A stretch of 64,000 nucleotides of DNA, from assembly GCA_016714365.1 (NCBI GenBank), contig JADJNH010000005.1, forward strand, positions 698,501-762,500, read 5' to 3'. Numbering within the stretch: position 1 is the first letter of the stretch; each line of letters starts with the position of its first letter. Positions 1 to 9,253 of the stretch are shown in pieces. The notes under the pieces are model-generated. The model saw only the letters and a list, made by a program, of their open reading frames with translations, was not told the DNA's origin and did no database searches. This DNA is from Candidatus Vicinibacter affinis (lineage in GTDB: Bacteria > Bacteroidota > Bacteroidia > Chitinophagales > Saprospiraceae). The position numbers were made by a program, and so were the translations under genes.

Positions 1-72
1 TTTTCGATTCAGACGGTCTTTAATAAAATGTCTAACTCTGAGCCATTCAAAGTCAAGTTCCCAATCTTCCAT
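1..72 (-). CDS. Partial conserved hypothetical protein (N-terminus only)
   Basis: Only the first 24 codons lie inside the window; the gene runs off the left edge. The visible N-terminus is acidic and aromatic, beginning MEDWELDFEWLRVRHF, and stays open to the edge. A good Bacteroidota -7 box (TAACTTTG, 80-87) sits 8 bases upstream of the ATG, which supports both the strand and the start. The N-terminus resembles a small conserved Bacteroidota protein of unknown function, but I cannot name a family with confidence. No function is assigned. Confidence 0.5.
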   Translation of the reverse strand, partial: MEDWELDFEWLRVRHFIKDRLNRK

Positions 73-79
73 AAGGCTG

Positions 80-108
80 CAAAGTTATTCTATTAATGTC
101 ATTGACAA
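80..108 (-). promoter_or_regulatory. Bacteroidota-type promoter for the left-edge gene
   Basis: On the minus strand, TTG (106-108) is followed by 18 bases and then TAACTTTG (80-87), matching the TTG / TAnnTTTG promoter form of Bacteroidota. Transcription would begin around 75, almost at the ATG at 72, so the leader would be very short. Confidence 0.5.
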
Positions 109-215
109 AAGCTGGGACTGATTTTTTGATTTCGTAGATCCAGGCACAAACCTTTTAAATATATTAATCAAAATATGCAAACTTCCTAAGTTGTTGAAAT
201 CAAGGACTAAAAACC

Positions 216-1436
216 TTATTCCTCTCTAAAAACGGCTTCGATTTCTTTAATTTTTGCAGTTGGCAGAAGAGAGGCCAGGAAAACAATAGAAAGTACTGTG
301 AAGCTTACCAATAGGAAGTCTTCAGGCCGCAAAGCAATAGGGTATGCATCTATAATAAATTCATCAGGAACTCTGATCAAGGCGTAATTCATTTGCAGGA
401 TGTAAAAAAGCATTGCCACGAAGAATCCCAGTATAAGTCCAATTAATCCGATACCCAGGCCAACCAACAAGAATATTTTCTTTATTTGGTGGTTGGTCAT
501 CCCCAAAGATTTGAGTATCGAAATGTCCTTTCTTTTTTCCAAAACAATCATCCAGAGAGTGCCTACAATTGTAAAAGATACAAGAATGAGTGTAAGGCTA
601 AACAGAAGGAAAAAGAGCCACTTTTCAAGATTCATAATTTTTAGAAAGGCTTCATCCTGTTTATATCTGTCTTTTACAATAAAATCAGAACCGCAAATCT
701 GTTGGATTTTAGGGATTAGAGATTTTATATCAATTTGCGGATGAATCTTGATTTCTATTGCAGAAAGTAAATCTGGTGCGTTTATTAATTTTTGCAACAT
801 GTCAAGATCTGCAAACAAATATTCATAATCGGCATCTTGATGCAACGAGAACACTGCGGTGGGTCTAAGAGCGTGTCGGCTAAATTGTTCTTGAGAAAAT
901 TCATTTTTTACTTGATCTCCATTGGGAGTAAATACAAATAGGTCGGTCATCACATTTGATAGAGAAACCCCTAATTTATTAGCCAAGCCAAGTCCTATCC
1001 AAGTGAAGTTGGGTTCTGAAGAGAATTTAAGTTCTCCTTCAACCAGAGCAGAATCCAATAAGCTAACATGGACAAAATTAGAATCAACTCCTTTAATAAT
1101 TCCAAAATCCTGAGCTTTGTCATATTGGAGCATACATGTTTGGTCCAGTGTTTTTGCCAGATATTTTATTTCCGGAAGGGAGGCGATTTCATTAATATTT
1201 AATAGTTTTTCGTCGAAGGCTTTACCGGATGCACTGACGATCTTAATATCAGGATTATGTTTGCTAAATAGACCAGATAGCAGATTTTCAAAACCATTAA
1301 ATACTGAAAGGACTATGATCAGAGCTGCAGTTCCAACAGCAAGGCCCACAACCGAAATTCCAGTAATAAGATGTATTGCCTGAGAAGATTTTTTCTTAAT
1401 GAGATATTTTATTGCAATAAAGGTAGTAGGATTCAT
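216..1436 (-). CDS. FtsX-type ABC transporter permease, LolC/LolE-like
   Basis: This 406-residue inner-membrane permease has the layout of lipoprotein-releasing LolC/LolE proteins: one N-terminal membrane segment (about 19-48), a large periplasmic domain, then three C-terminal membrane segments (about 274-298, 321-345, 375-397) forming the FtsX domain. In the known family it works with a LolD ATPase to extract lipoproteins from the inner membrane. No ATPase gene is visible nearby, so the partner must be encoded elsewhere. Its start overlaps the end of the upstream hydrolase gene by 4 bases (ATGA), which indicates translational coupling within an operon. It could instead be a MacB-like exporter permease, but the single N-terminal segment and the overall length fit LolC/E better. 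Confidence 0.85.
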   Translation of the reverse strand: MNPTTFIAIKYLIKKKSSQAIHLITGISVVGLAVGTAALIIVLSVFNGFENLLSGLFSKHNPDIKIVSASGKAFDEKLLNINEIASLPEIKYLAKTLDQTCMLQYDKAQDFGIIKGVDSNFVHVSLLDSALVEGELKFSSEPNFTWIGLGLANKLGVSLSNVMTDLFVFTPNGDQVKNEFSQEQFSRHALRPTAVFSLHQDADYEYLFADLDMLQKLINAPDLLSAIEIKIHPQIDIKSLIPKIQQICGSDFIVKDRYKQDEAFLKIMNLEKWLFFLLFSLTLILVSFTIVGTLWMIVLEKRKDISILKSLGMTNHQIKKIFLLVGLGIGLIGLILGFFVAMLFYILQMNYALIRVPDEFIIDAYPIALRPEDFLLVSFTVLSIVFLASLLPTAKIKEIEAVFREE

Positions 1437-4348
1437 GAGCGTGTTTTGATGGCGTTATAAATGGCATCATGAATTTTTGAGCGATACCTGTTCCTATGGA
1501 GTAAGTTTATTTTACTGTTCGGAAAAGTTCTGTTTGATAAAAAAATATAGACCAGATTTTGATCAGGATCAGCCCAGGCGCAGGTTCCAGTAAATCCCTG
1601 GTGACCAAAAGTTCTGATCGACGAAAGTGTAGAGACATATGGGAATTCAAGATTGCTTGTATCTCTTAAATCAAAGCACAAACCTCTTCTGCCTAATTCT
1701 TCATCTCTTCCTGTGAATAGGCTAATTTGAGGTGCAGTAAAATACTCCCTTCCGCCATAATTGCCATTGTTCAAGAAACATTGCATAATTATCGCCACAT
1801 CTTTTGAATTGGCAAAGAGACCTGCATGTCCACTTACTCCACCTAGCAAAGCGGCCCCCATATCATGTACATAGCCATGGAGGGTCTGATGCCTAAAATA
1901 TGAATCTTCTTCGGAAGGAGCGATTTGTGGGATTGTGTAATTTTTATTCCTTGGATTGTACCTCATAAAATTTAAACCAAGTGGTTGGTAAAAACTTTTA
2001 TTAAGAAATTCCTCAAAGTTTACACCGGTAAGACTATCCACCAAAGCTGGAATAAAGTAAAATCCAAGATCTGAATAAAGGAATTTTTTTTGTTCGTGTA
2101 GTTTACTATTGATTATTCTCAATTTTACAGAATCAAGATAATCAGCGCGCAGGAACAAGTCCTCCGCAACACAAATAGGAAAGGAGTCCGAGTATTGGTG
2201 TCTGTAAAATTCCTTATTGATAAGGTTAAATGTATCCTGACCAACCAATGTTGATTTGTAGAAAGGAATCCATGTTGCAAGTCTGGCCTGATGAAGCAGG
2301 ATATCTCTGATCGGAATATTTTCTTTATTGGATCCTTTCAGAATTGGCAGATAAAGGGATAGTTTTTTTTTTACATCGAGAAGATTGTCATCATCCATCA
2401 ACATTAGCGCAGGTGCTGAAGCAAGAATTTTAGTTAAGCTGGCCAAATCATAAACAGTTTCAAGTTGAACTGAATGCGCAGGATTGTAATCAAGAGAACC
2501 GAATGATTTTTGGTATAATATTTTATTATCTTTTGCCACCAGAATTTGGCATCCAGGAGCAACTTTCTGTTCTACTAACTTTTGTGCTAATTTATCTATC
2601 ACCATAAGGCTGTCTGAATTTAATCCAGTAGCTTCGGGTATCGCATAACCCATTCGTAAAAGAGATGGCCTCTTAATAGATTTACCAAAATAAAAATTGG
2701 GTGAAATTTCCAAAGGCAAGCTTCCTCTGATTGGGTCGGTACCAAATAAAAGTTGTGCGGCAATATCCTGTGCCACAAAATTATCCTCGTATGCCAATAG
2801 AATTGACGGCAATTGGTCAAAATCTTTAATGATATAGGGGTTTCCAAAAACTACCAGAATTATTTTCTTGTAACTGGCAAGATTCAGAATTATATTTTTT
2901 AAATTTTGGGTGAGACCAAAACTGTCTTTAATTTTATAGCTTAATTTATGGAGTGATATTATTATGAGGTCAGCTGAATTAAGTGTATCTAAAACTTGTA
3001 AATCAATGGTGTCATTTTTATTTATGTAAAAATGACGGGCATTACAAAAGTCAGAAATTCGTGATTGAAATTTTGTAATACTGTTTACTCCAATACTGAG
3101 GCTTACTATTTTTTTCTCTAGATCCCGTATAGGAACATTTAGCATGGTATCTTTTACCAAAGTTATTGCTTGTCTATAAATATTTTCTTTTAGGGCCTGT
3201 GCATTTGGGTGGTTGATTTTGTTTAAGAGGTCAGAAGAATCAGGTTCCTGATAATTTGACAAACCGGCTTTGGATTTAGCTTCTAAAATTAATCTTACGG
3301 ACTGATTCAACCTGTCAATGGAATAGCTACCATTTTCAATGGCTGCCAGAATTTTTAAAAAAGCTTCTTCGATATTTTCACTCAATAACAGAATGTTATT
3401 TCCGGCTTTCAGTGCCTCAATTTCTAATTCACCAGGTTGGAAGGATTTAGATACCGCTTTCATCTCCAGGGCATCTGTAATTACCAGCCCCTTGTAATGG
3501 AATTCTTCACGGAGAATGTTATGGATGATGTTATGTGATAATGTAGCAGGTATAACTTGTTGTTCTTCCAGTTTTGGGATAGCAAGGTGTCCTACCATAA
3601 CAGAGGCAATGTCTTTGGAACACAAAACCCTGAAGGGAAATAATTCTAAAGTGTCTAATTGATTTTTTTCTTGATTTAAAGTAGGTAATGCTTCATGAGA
3701 ATCCATGTCAGTATCACCATGGCCAGGAAAATGCTTGGCGCAGGCGAGGATACCGCCGTCCTGCAGTCCTTGCATATAAGCGTAAGATTTATTCGTAACC
3801 AAAATTTTGTCTGACCCGAAGGACCTTTCATTAATTACCGGATTGTTAGGATTGTTATTTATGTCCAGAACAGGAGCAAAATTTAAATGAATACCTAAAA
3901 ATTTTAATTGGGCAGCCATTTGTTTTCCCATCTGATAAATTAGTTTGTTGTCCTGGACAGCTCCAAGTGTCAATTGTTTGGGAAAGTAAAATCCATCCTG
4001 TTTAAGTCTCATCCCAAGTCCCCATTCAGCGTCAATACTTACGAGCAAAGGAATTTTTGATACATTCTGGTATTGTCTAGTGAGCTCTGCCTGGGTATTG
4101 GCACTACCCTGGAAAAAACAAAGCCCCCCGATATTTTTTTCTAAAATGAGTCTGTAAATTCTATTGATGTGCCCAGTATCGCTGTTGCCATAAGCACGGA
4201 CCATAAACAGTTGTCCAATTTTTTCATTGAGTGTCATGGTTGACAACAATGAATCAACCCAATTTTTATTTACAATTTGCAATTGGGCATAAACATCTTT
4301 AGAGAGTATCCAAAAAGTACAAAGTATGAAAACATTTCTAAACTTCAT
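1433..4348 (-). CDS. Glycoside hydrolase family 3 (NagZ-like) fused to a serine beta-lactamase-type domain
   Basis: The protein has 971 residues. A signal peptide (about 1-22) is followed by a GH3 beta-N-acetylhexosaminidase domain. Its NagZ signature KHFPGHGDTD is at 205-214 and the likely nucleophile is D292 in VITDALEMKA. A GH3 C-terminal sandwich (about 395-560) and a class C beta-lactamase/PBP-like domain (about 585-965) follow. The latter shows SLTK (637-640), YSD at 758-760 in place of YxN, and GHQGFTGT (915-922) near the usual KTG position. The first domain should cleave beta-linked N-acetylhexosamine, probably from peptidoglycan fragments. The second could hydrolyse a peptide or ester bond, or be a DD-peptidase relative. 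This fusion is known in Bacteroidota. Start and stop overlap the neighbouring genes by 1 and 4 bases. An A10 tract lies in the coding strand (2363-2372) without breaking the frame. Confidence 0.9.
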   Translation of the reverse strand: MKFRNVFILCTFWILSKDVYAQLQIVNKNWVDSLLSTMTLNEKIGQLFMVRAYGNSDTGHINRIYRLILEKNIGGLCFFQGSANTQAELTRQYQNVSKIPLLVSIDAEWGLGMRLKQDGFYFPKQLTLGAVQDNKLIYQMGKQMAAQLKFLGIHLNFAPVLDINNNPNNPVINERSFGSDKILVTNKSYAYMQGLQDGGILACAKHFPGHGDTDMDSHEALPTLNQEKNQLDTLELFPFRVLCSKDIASVMVGHLAIPKLEEQQVIPATLSHNIIHNILREEFHYKGLVITDALEMKAVSKSFQPGELEIEALKAGNNILLLSENIEEAFLKILAAIENGSYSIDRLNQSVRLILEAKSKAGLSNYQEPDSSDLLNKINHPNAQALKENIYRQAITLVKDTMLNVPIRDLEKKIVSLSIGVNSITKFQSRISDFCNARHFYINKNDTIDLQVLDTLNSADLIIISLHKLSYKIKDSFGLTQNLKNIILNLASYKKIILVVFGNPYIIKDFDQLPSILLAYEDNFVAQDIAAQLLFGTDPIRGSLPLEISPNFYFGKSIKRPSLLRMGYAIPEATGLNSDSLMVIDKLAQKLVEQKVAPGCQILVAKDNKILYQKSFGSLDYNPAHSVQLETVYDLASLTKILASAPALMLMDDDNLLDVKKKLSLYLPILKGSNKENIPIRDILLHQARLATWIPFYKSTLVGQDTFNLINKEFYRHQYSDSFPICVAEDLFLRADYLDSVKLRIINSKLHEQKKFLYSDLGFYFIPALVDSLTGVNFEEFLNKSFYQPLGLNFMRYNPRNKNYTIPQIAPSEEDSYFRHQTLHGYVHDMGAALLGGVSGHAGLFANSKDVAIIMQCFLNNGNYGGREYFTAPQISLFTGRDEELGRRGLCFDLRDTSNLEFPYVSTLSSIRTFGHQGFTGTCAWADPDQNLVYIFLSNRTFPNSKINLLHRNRYRSKIHDAIYNAIKTRS

Positions 4349-6279
4349 TACTTACTGTGCGCATTGAATTTATTTAAAATATCCGGGTCTATTGCCTTGG
4401 CTGCTTTAAGCGCCTTGTCTGCATTAACCTGATCTCCTGCATTTAAGTAAGTCAAGTATACATTGAAATGCGCTTCTGCATTTTTTGGATTTTTAATCAG
4501 CACTTTATTAAAAAATTCCAATGCTTTGTTGTAATCTTTCAGAACTCCATAGGCTACTCCCAATAATGAAATGGTTTCCTGATCATCAGAATTCATACTG
4601 TATGCTTTGTTGAGATATTCAAGAGCTTTGACTGGATCATTTTCTACCATACCTGATTGTCTGCCTTTCTCCCTATAGGACAGGTGTAAGTTTTTAAAAG
4701 CCTCTTCATCATGAGGTAAATACTTTAATATGAACTCATAACGCAGAATTGCCAGTCCGTATTCTTTGGACAAAAAGTAAGCATTTCCCAGAAGCATATA
4801 AGCGTCAAAATACATTGGATGTAATTCAATTGCTTTCAGCAGATGTTTTTTTGCACGAGATAGATTAGCCTCTATCTTTGAAGGATCTTTTTCCTGGGTA
4901 TTGGCATCGAGAAGTACCCCGCCTACTGCATTATTTATTTTGGCGCTGTTGGGTGAATTTTTCACATCGGTAGTGATAAGAGTAAAGTCATTTTTCCAAT
5001 CAAAATTGCGTGAAATGGTCTTGGCTCCATAAAGTAAAATCAAGAGCACCAGCAAACCTGTTCCAAGGGATTTATTTTTTTGAAGGATAGTTACGAAACC
5101 AAAGGACATCAAAATGGAAAAACCCACTGATGGCATGAATAGGAATCGTTCACCCATAAATGTTCCAATCGGAAAAATTATGTTACAAACAAGTCCCAAT
5201 GGCAGGAGGTAAAATAATATGGAATAAGATATATGTGGCCTCGTATTTCTAAACTTAATTATGGCATATATTAAGGTCGTATAAATGGCTAAGGATGATA
5301 ATGGAATTATATTCCAAATCGATTGAATGGCAATTTGTTTGGGGTAATAATCATAAGTTAATGGGTGAGGGAAAAGAAGTAAACCTATATATTTCAACAA
5401 AGTATAAAATATAGTGCCATACCGTTCCGCTGTGGAAACGTATATATATTTATTGTTGACAAATTTCAAAAAGGGGTTATTCATTAGTTCCCCTGATTCT
5501 CCGGCAATTGGATTCCAGCCAAGAATTTGTGCACGAATGAGGAAAAACAGTATTCCGGGAATTATTAGCCAACACATGTATTTGATGGCTACATTAAATT
5601 TTTGATTATACAATAAATAAAGACCAGCCGGAATTAACAAAATAAAAGTTATCGCATTTTCTTTGGACATAAGTCCTAAAAACAAGCTTAAAAGAGCAAA
5701 AAGCAAATTTTTATTTTTGTTAGTTTCAATATAATTTAGAATGAAATTAAAACATAATAGGGAGAAAAGCAGTGCGGCTATTTCATCCAATCCTTTGACA
5801 TTAGTTACGCATTCTGTATGAACTGGATGAGCAAGATAAATAAGAGTACTGAGAAATGCCAGGATGGGTGTTTTGTCTTTGAAGCGGTGAAAAAATAATC
5901 TACTTAATACCTTGTATAAAAGTAAGCACAAAAGCAGATATGCCAATAAGTTAAATAAATGAAAGACAAAAGGCATTGCTCCAAATATCTCATATACGAT
6001 GGCAAAAAAAACTGGTGTGAGTGGCCGGTAACGTCCTCCTGAGACCAGTTTATCTTTTCCTTCTTTTTTAAAAAATCCCCTAAAAGTATCCTTGGTCAAT
6101 AAATCAGGAATTCCACTAATCCCTTTAATCACATATTCGTTTCGCGTAATTACAATGCCATCGTCTACTGCAAACTCATTTACCAGAGAATTTCCATAAA
6201 ATATAAACACCAGAATCCCAATCAGCAGGCGATGATGCTTTGCTGAACTTAAAAGATGGTCATAAATCGATCCAAGCAT
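4348..6279 (-). CDS. TMTC-like polytopic membrane protein with C-terminal TPR repeats (paralogue 1)
   Basis: This 643-residue protein has about ten hydrophobic membrane segments followed by a soluble C-terminus (about 475-640) of tetratricopeptide repeats. Near the N-terminus the first extracytoplasmic loop carries an acidic pair (D39 D40 in FAVDDGIV), as in GT-C glycosyltransferases. A later motif, HPVHTECVTNVKGLDEI, matches the HPxHTExV signature of the eukaryotic TMTC O-mannosyltransferase family. A role as a lipid-linked sugar glycosyltransferase is therefore plausible but not shown. Its stop overlaps the next gene's start (TAATG), placing it in the operon with the GH3 and Lol-like genes. 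Two relatives occur in this window, at 7134-9074 and 38211-40052. Confidence 0.75.
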   Translation of the reverse strand: MLGSIYDHLLSSAKHHRLLIGILVFIFYGNSLVNEFAVDDGIVITRNEYVIKGISGIPDLLTKDTFRGFFKKEGKDKLVSGGRYRPLTPVFFAIVYEIFGAMPFVFHLFNLLAYLLLCLLLYKVLSRLFFHRFKDKTPILAFLSTLIYLAHPVHTECVTNVKGLDEIAALLFSLLCFNFILNYIETNKNKNLLFALLSLFLGLMSKENAITFILLIPAGLYLLYNQKFNVAIKYMCWLIIPGILFFLIRAQILGWNPIAGESGELMNNPFLKFVNNKYIYVSTAERYGTIFYTLLKYIGLLLFPHPLTYDYYPKQIAIQSIWNIIPLSSLAIYTTLIYAIIKFRNTRPHISYSILFYLLPLGLVCNIIFPIGTFMGERFLFMPSVGFSILMSFGFVTILQKNKSLGTGLLVLLILLYGAKTISRNFDWKNDFTLITTDVKNSPNSAKINNAVGGVLLDANTQEKDPSKIEANLSRAKKHLLKAIELHPMYFDAYMLLGNAYFLSKEYGLAILRYEFILKYLPHDEEAFKNLHLSYREKGRQSGMVENDPVKALEYLNKAYSMNSDDQETISLLGVAYGVLKDYNKALEFFNKVLIKNPKNAEAHFNVYLTYLNAGDQVNADKALKAAKAIDPDILNKFNAHSK

Positions 6280-6334
6280 TTTTAAAATTTTATGAATGCG
6301 TGATGGGCCTTAAGAGTGTATCACAGAATAAATA

Positions 6335-7046
6335 TTATTCCATGGTGCTGTAGACGTTTTGTACATCTTCATCTTCTTCAATTTTGTCAAGAAGTTTATT
6401 TACTTCTTCTTCTTGTTCTGGCGAAAGTTTTTTGGTGGTGGTTGGAATGCGGTCAAAACCAGACTCAATGATTTCAAAATTGTGTTGTTCAAAATAGGAT
6501 TGGAGTTTACCGAAAGCATCAAATGCACCGTATACAATTACTTCATCGCCTTCAACAGATAATTCCTCACAGCCGCAGTCGATGAGTTCCAATTCCAACA
6601 TTTCCGGATCAAGGTCGGTAGGCTTTTTGAATCTGAAATTACATTTATGTTCGAACATGAATGATACAGAACCGGTTACACCCAGACTACCACCATATTT
6701 ATTAAAATAGGATCGTACGTTCGCAACAGTTCGAGTGTGATTGTCGGTAGCGGTCTCTACCAGAACAGCGATCCCATGTGGTGCATATCCTTCATAAATG
6801 ATGATCTCCAAATCTTTTTCTTCCTTAGAGGTAGCTTTTTTTAATAGCAGCTTCCAATCTGTCCTTAGGCATGTTGAGGGCCTTTGCATTCTGCATTGCT
6901 GCCCTTAATCTAGGGTTGTTATCCGGATTGGGTCCTGATGCTTTTACAGCCATGAAGACATCTTTACTAATCCGAGCAAATTGTTTGCTCATTTTAGCAA
7001 ACCTGGCAAACATTTTATGTTTTCTGACTTCAAAAATTCTACCCAT
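6335..7046 (-). CDS. yebC: YebC/PmpR family protein, interrupted by a one-base frameshift
   Basis: The N-terminal 70 or so residues (start at 7046, MGRIFEVRKHKMFAR) and the rest of the protein (beginning KKATSKEEKDLEIIIYEGY) are in different frames but join into a normal-length YebC/TACO1 protein of about 236 residues. Recognisable family motifs are NPRLRAAMQNAKA, MPKDRLEAAIKK, PHGIAVLVETATDN and RTVANVRSYFNK. The break is at an A7 run of the coding strand (T7 at 6836-6842): six A's would restore the frame. YebC-type proteins act as transcription regulators or as ribosome-associated factors easing polyproline stalls. A Bacteroidota promoter lies at 7072-7079, about 25 bases upstream. The break may be a sequencing indel, a real pseudogene, or a gene rescued by polymerase slippage; the sequence alone cannot decide. 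Confidence 0.85.
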
Positions 7047-7071
7047 ATTCTCCTGAACTTAAAAATTTAGG

Positions 7072-7079
7072 CAAAAATA
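7072..7079 (-). promoter_or_regulatory. -7 box of a promoter for yebC
   Basis: TATTTTTG on the minus strand matches TAnnTTTG. The predicted start site (about 7067) would give a leader of about 20 bases before the yebC ATG at 7046. No convincing -33 TTG was found. Confidence 0.4.
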
Positions 7080-7133
7080 GCTTTTGGCAGCGACTTTTTG
7101 TTTAAAAACAGGGGATTAAGCCAATTTTGGACA

Positions 7134-9074
7134 TTAGAAATAACCTTTAGAAGCAGTGCTGAGTTTATAACCCAATCCTGGATCTGCGCGGTATGCTTTC
7201 TTCATGAATTCAGTTGCAGTGTTTTTGTCCCCCATTTTGAAATAGGTGTTGGCGAGATTAGCCAACATCATTCCAGCATTTGGTGGATTCATTTCAAGGG
7301 CTTTATTAAAATACTTGATGGATTCAGGAAAATTCTCTTTTACTCCGTAGGCGATGCCAAGAGATTCCAATAAACGGGCATCATTAGGGTTTATCTTCAT
7401 GGCTTTTATCAGGTAATCTATGGACTTATCTAAGTCAATTTGTTTGAGCGCCATCATACGACCTTGTTCACGATAGGATGCCTGTAGATTTTTTATTACA
7501 TCTTTTCCTGTAGGAACGAGGTCCAAATATTTTTCATAAGTTTCAGCAGCTTTTAAATATTCCTTGCGCATGTAATAGGAGTTGCCCAATAGGTGGATGG
7601 CATTGATGTTGCGCGGATATAGTTGAATGGTTTTGTCCAAATGTATAACTGCTTCATCCAGAATTTTTCGTCCTTCCAAACTGTCTTTGGTAACTTTGAA
7701 TTTCTCAATCCTGTTGTAGGCAAGTGAACTGTGTGCTTTGGCGCTATTTTTTGAAACCTCAACATCCGTAGAAAAAAGTTTATAATCATCTTTCCAAACT
7801 AAATTACGGGAAATTGTTTTAACGCTGTATAATCCGATAATAAGAAACAGGGTAGTGAATCCAGCCCATTTATTTTTTTGGAAGAGATAAAATAAACCAT
7901 ACCCAATAAGGATACAAAATCCAAGAGACGAAGCAAAGATGAAACGTTCGCCCATGGGTGTGCCTATATTGATGACCAGGTTAGAAATTAGTATTAATGG
8001 AATTAGGTAAGCGAGCAGTGAAAAACTGATCAATGTTTTTGATTTAAAATATCTGATCGTGAAGAATATGATCAGACTATAAAACAATAAGGAAAGCAAA
8101 GGAATTCCAGACGCTAAACTAACCAGTGGAATTTGTTTTGGAAAATAATCGTGTGTCAGCGGGTGAGGAAATATTAACAACCCTATGTACTTAATCAACG
8201 TATAAAATATCATTCCAAGTTTTTCCGCAGAGGTAGCTTCGACCAAACTGTTACCTCTCATTTTTAAGAAAGGGTTCGTCATAAGGTCTCGGGTAGGTGC
8301 GTCAAAGAGGCTGAAACCTAAAACAGCTACCCGGGCTGATATATACAGGATAGATGCAATCAAAATTGGAACAATGTTTTTGATAGTGTCTAATAATTTT
8401 AGATTTCGAAACATTATCAAGCCAATTGGAATCAGCAATACATAATGTATGGCGTTTTCTTTTGAAAACAGAGCTAAAGCAAATAATGGAAGGCTGGTCC
8501 AAAGCCAGATCTTTTTGTTGTCGTCAATGGATTTCAAAATACAAAGAAAAGCGAGCACAGAAAACCATAATGAGAATATTTCGTCTAATCCTTTCACATT
8601 GGCAACAACCTCCGTATGGATTGGGTGTGTAGCGAAAAGCAAAGTCGCCAGAAAAGAAATTGGATTGGCATAATCTGGAAATTTGGACTTCAATAGTCTT
8701 GCCAGTAATAAATAAATTGAAAGACAAAGGAGAGAAAAGAACAGGATGTTCAATAAATGGAAAATGAAGGCATTTTCTCCAACAAACTCGTATACAAATG
8801 CAAAGAAAATTAATGTTAGTGGACGGTAACGACCTCCGGTAACGGCTGTAGCGCTGTTTTCAGATTTTAGGAATCCTTTGAAAGTGTCATACTTTAAAAT
8901 GTCAGGAATCCCGGAAACCCCTCTTGTCACATATTCATTTTTTTTAATGACTATGTTGTCATCCAGCACAAATGAGTTGTTTAAGGTATTAAAATACAAA
9001 GCAAGGGGAAATAAAAATACAAGGATCTTTTGAAAATTTCCGTTAATTATTAGTTTGCCAATCATATTGTTCAT
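7134..9074 (-). CDS. TMTC-like polytopic membrane protein with C-terminal TPR repeats (paralogue 2)
   Basis: This 646-residue relative of the 4348-6279 protein shares the same order: an acidic pair in the first loop (FVLDDNIVIKKNEYV), HPIHTEVVANVKGLDEI in the middle, a GERF motif before the later membrane segments, and about four TPR units at the C-terminus. The reading frame is open up to 9152, but a -7 promoter box (9150-9157) covers that upstream codon. I therefore place the start at the ATG at 9074 (MNNMIGK); 9065 is also possible. Function is inferred as GT-C-type glycosyl or mannosyl transfer at the membrane, with the TPR part binding a partner. It is separated from paralogue 1 only by yebC. 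Confidence 0.75.
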   Translation of the reverse strand: MNNMIGKLIINGNFQKILVFLFPLALYFNTLNNSFVLDDNIVIKKNEYVTRGVSGIPDILKYDTFKGFLKSENSATAVTGGRYRPLTLIFFAFVYEFVGENAFIFHLLNILFFSLLCLSIYLLLARLLKSKFPDYANPISFLATLLFATHPIHTEVVANVKGLDEIFSLWFSVLAFLCILKSIDDNKKIWLWTSLPLFALALFSKENAIHYVLLIPIGLIMFRNLKLLDTIKNIVPILIASILYISARVAVLGFSLFDAPTRDLMTNPFLKMRGNSLVEATSAEKLGMIFYTLIKYIGLLIFPHPLTHDYFPKQIPLVSLASGIPLLSLLFYSLIIFFTIRYFKSKTLISFSLLAYLIPLILISNLVINIGTPMGERFIFASSLGFCILIGYGLFYLFQKNKWAGFTTLFLIIGLYSVKTISRNLVWKDDYKLFSTDVEVSKNSAKAHSSLAYNRIEKFKVTKDSLEGRKILDEAVIHLDKTIQLYPRNINAIHLLGNSYYMRKEYLKAAETYEKYLDLVPTGKDVIKNLQASYREQGRMMALKQIDLDKSIDYLIKAMKINPNDARLLESLGIAYGVKENFPESIKYFNKALEMNPPNAGMMLANLANTYFKMGDKNTATEFMKKAYRADPGLGYKLSTASKGYF

Positions 9075-9149
9075 TCTAAAATAAGCAATTACATATGTGA
9101 TCAATTTTCCATAAAAGACCTGATACTTTAATTCATCTTTTAAGGATTG

Positions 9150-9157
9150 CAAATATA
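9150..9157 (-). promoter_or_regulatory. -7 box upstream of the TPR membrane protein
   Basis: TATATTTG on the minus strand is a perfect TAnnTTTG box. Predicted transcription start about 9145 leaves roughly 70 bases before the ATG at 9074 and excludes the more upstream in-frame ATG at 9152. Confidence 0.45.
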
Positions 9158-9253
9158 GGGAAATGTGCGCTTACCACTTTTACTTGAATGGGGAGTTTCA
9201 AAAATCTTTAAAATTGTCAAGCATTTCTTATGAGCACTTAATATTTATCCCCT

